NCBI GenBank assembly: GCA_016200765.1 | Contig: JACQEC010000337.1 | Span: 1 to 6,050 of the forward strand | Direction of reading: 5' to 3' | DNA length: 6,050 nucleotides | DNA from: Chloroflexota bacterium | Lineage (GTDB): Bacteria > Chloroflexota > Anaerolineae > JACRMK01 | Shown: in pieces, positions 5,868 through 6,050 of the stretch | Layout: each line of letters opens with the position of its first letter | Numbering within the stretch: position 1 is the first letter of the stretch | The notes under the pieces: model-generated | The model's input: the letters and a program-made list of their open reading frames with translations, nothing else | Databases searched by the model: none | Told to the model about the DNA's origin: nothing | Translations under genes and position numbers: made by a program

Positions 5868-5930
5868 ATGACCGGACTCGAAGCCTTGCAATCCGTGCAA
5901 TATGTAACCATTAAGAGCCTATCCGAATAA
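5868..5930 (+). pseudogene. 5' fragment of an antitoxin-like gene cut by an insertion sequence
   Basis: After GGGAGGAG at 5858-5865 an ATG opens MTGLEALQSVQYVTIK. This start is one I associate with small Phd/RelB-like antitoxins in Chloroflexota, which continue with a KxKRLAV..DWEALIEWLE-type body. That body is absent: after about 16 codons the sequence enters what looks like the left end of an IS element (gagcctatccgaataa, from 5915), and the frame ends at TAA 5928-5930. The rest of the gene, and any toxin partner, would lie beyond the IS to the right. The truncation is well supported; the family name is tentative. Confidence 0.5.
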
Positions 5931-5931
5931 C

Positions 5932-5940
5932 TGCTATACT
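5932..5940 (+). promoter_or_regulatory. Likely transposase promoter (extended -10)
   Basis: The sequence tgctatact matches TGnTATAnT and lies just before the transposase start, leaving a very short leader of a few bases. A partial -35 (ttaaga, 5911-5916) sits 18 bases upstream and would straddle the IS boundary. The signal is weak but well placed. Confidence 0.35.
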
Positions 5941-5947
5941 GTGATGC

Positions 5948-6050
5948 ATGAATGATGAACAGAAACCCAAACGCACGCGTGCGCGAACACGCAATAACCC
6001 GACCACCACTGACTTCCATCTGAGCGATGCCCTCTGGGCGGTCTTTCAAC
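5948..6050 (+). CDS. IS5-family transposase, N-terminal fragment
   Basis: An open frame from ATG 5948 runs off the window after 34 codons. It begins with a basic low-complexity tail (KPKRTRARTRNNP) and then TDFHLSDALWAVFQ. This is the opening of the DUF4096-type N-terminal domain of IS5-family transposases, where a DxxWxxxxPLLP pattern is standard; the window ends just before the expected PLLP. The DDE catalytic residues would lie far to the right, possibly in a second frame as in IS427-like members. The protein would cut and join the ends of this element. It is too short here to say whether it is functional. Confidence 0.7.
   Translation, partial: MNDEQKPKRTRARTRNNPTTTDFHLSDALWAVFQ

Larger units (their letters stand above)
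5915..6050 (+). mobile_element. IS5-family insertion sequence, left end (partial)
   Basis: From 5915 the sequence changes to a short non-coding lead (gagcctatccgaataactg) followed by a transposase start at 5948. A gagcctatccg terminus fits IS5-group inverted repeats as I remember them. The preceding ttaa (5911-5914) would suit the short YTAR or TA target sites of this family. The right end, needed to confirm the inverted repeat and target duplication, is outside the window, so the exact left boundary is an estimate within a few bases. Confidence 0.65.

Overview
The window most likely comes from a GC-rich member of the Chloroflexota (green non-sulfur bacteria, Anaerolineae-like). This is an inference. 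It rests on an intergenic hairpin whose minus-strand translation gives the LTPGPSPKYGRGE string typical of dispersed repeats in that phylum, on the style of the small toxin-antitoxin-type genes, and on the transposase family at the right edge. No rRNA or tRNA marker is present to confirm it.

Layout, left to right. Positions 2-208 hold the C-terminal end of an M24-family (Xaa-Pro aminopeptidase/prolidase-like) metallopeptidase. Positions 209-535 are non-coding and carry two hairpin-forming repeats followed by a strong extended -10 promoter. Positions 536-4235 are a compact three-gene operon, coxM-coxS-coxL, encoding the FAD, [2Fe-2S] and molybdenum subunits of an aerobic Mo-Cu carbon monoxide dehydrogenase. 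The large subunit has the AYRCSFR active-site loop that defines form I, the true CO-oxidising enzymes, and the gene order M-S-L is also the form I order. Each gene overlaps the next by 4 or 1 bases. A perfect 19-bp hairpin follows coxL.

Right of 4236 the character changes to an accessory region. There is a VapB-like antitoxin gene without a toxin (4333-4542). A degenerate second copy of the last 33 codons of coxL follows (4550-4657), with its own terminator-like hairpin. Next is an AT-rich gene (4715-5587) for a protein with a PD-(D/E)XK nuclease-like N-terminal core and no known function. After it come a 72-residue antitoxin-like gene (5625-5843) and the first 16 or so codons of another antitoxin-like gene (5868 onward), apparently cut by an IS5-family insertion sequence. 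The left end and transposase start of that element (5915-6050) run off the window.

Functionally, CoxM, CoxS and CoxL should assemble into the (LMS)2 enzyme, which oxidises CO to CO2 and passes electrons from the Mo-Cu site through two [2Fe-2S] clusters to FAD and then to the quinone pool. The usual maturation genes (coxD, coxE, coxF, coxG) are not present in the space directly after coxL. The repeated coxL 3' end, the orphan antitoxin, the foreign-looking nuclease gene and the IS suggest that the DNA downstream of coxL has been rearranged repeatedly.
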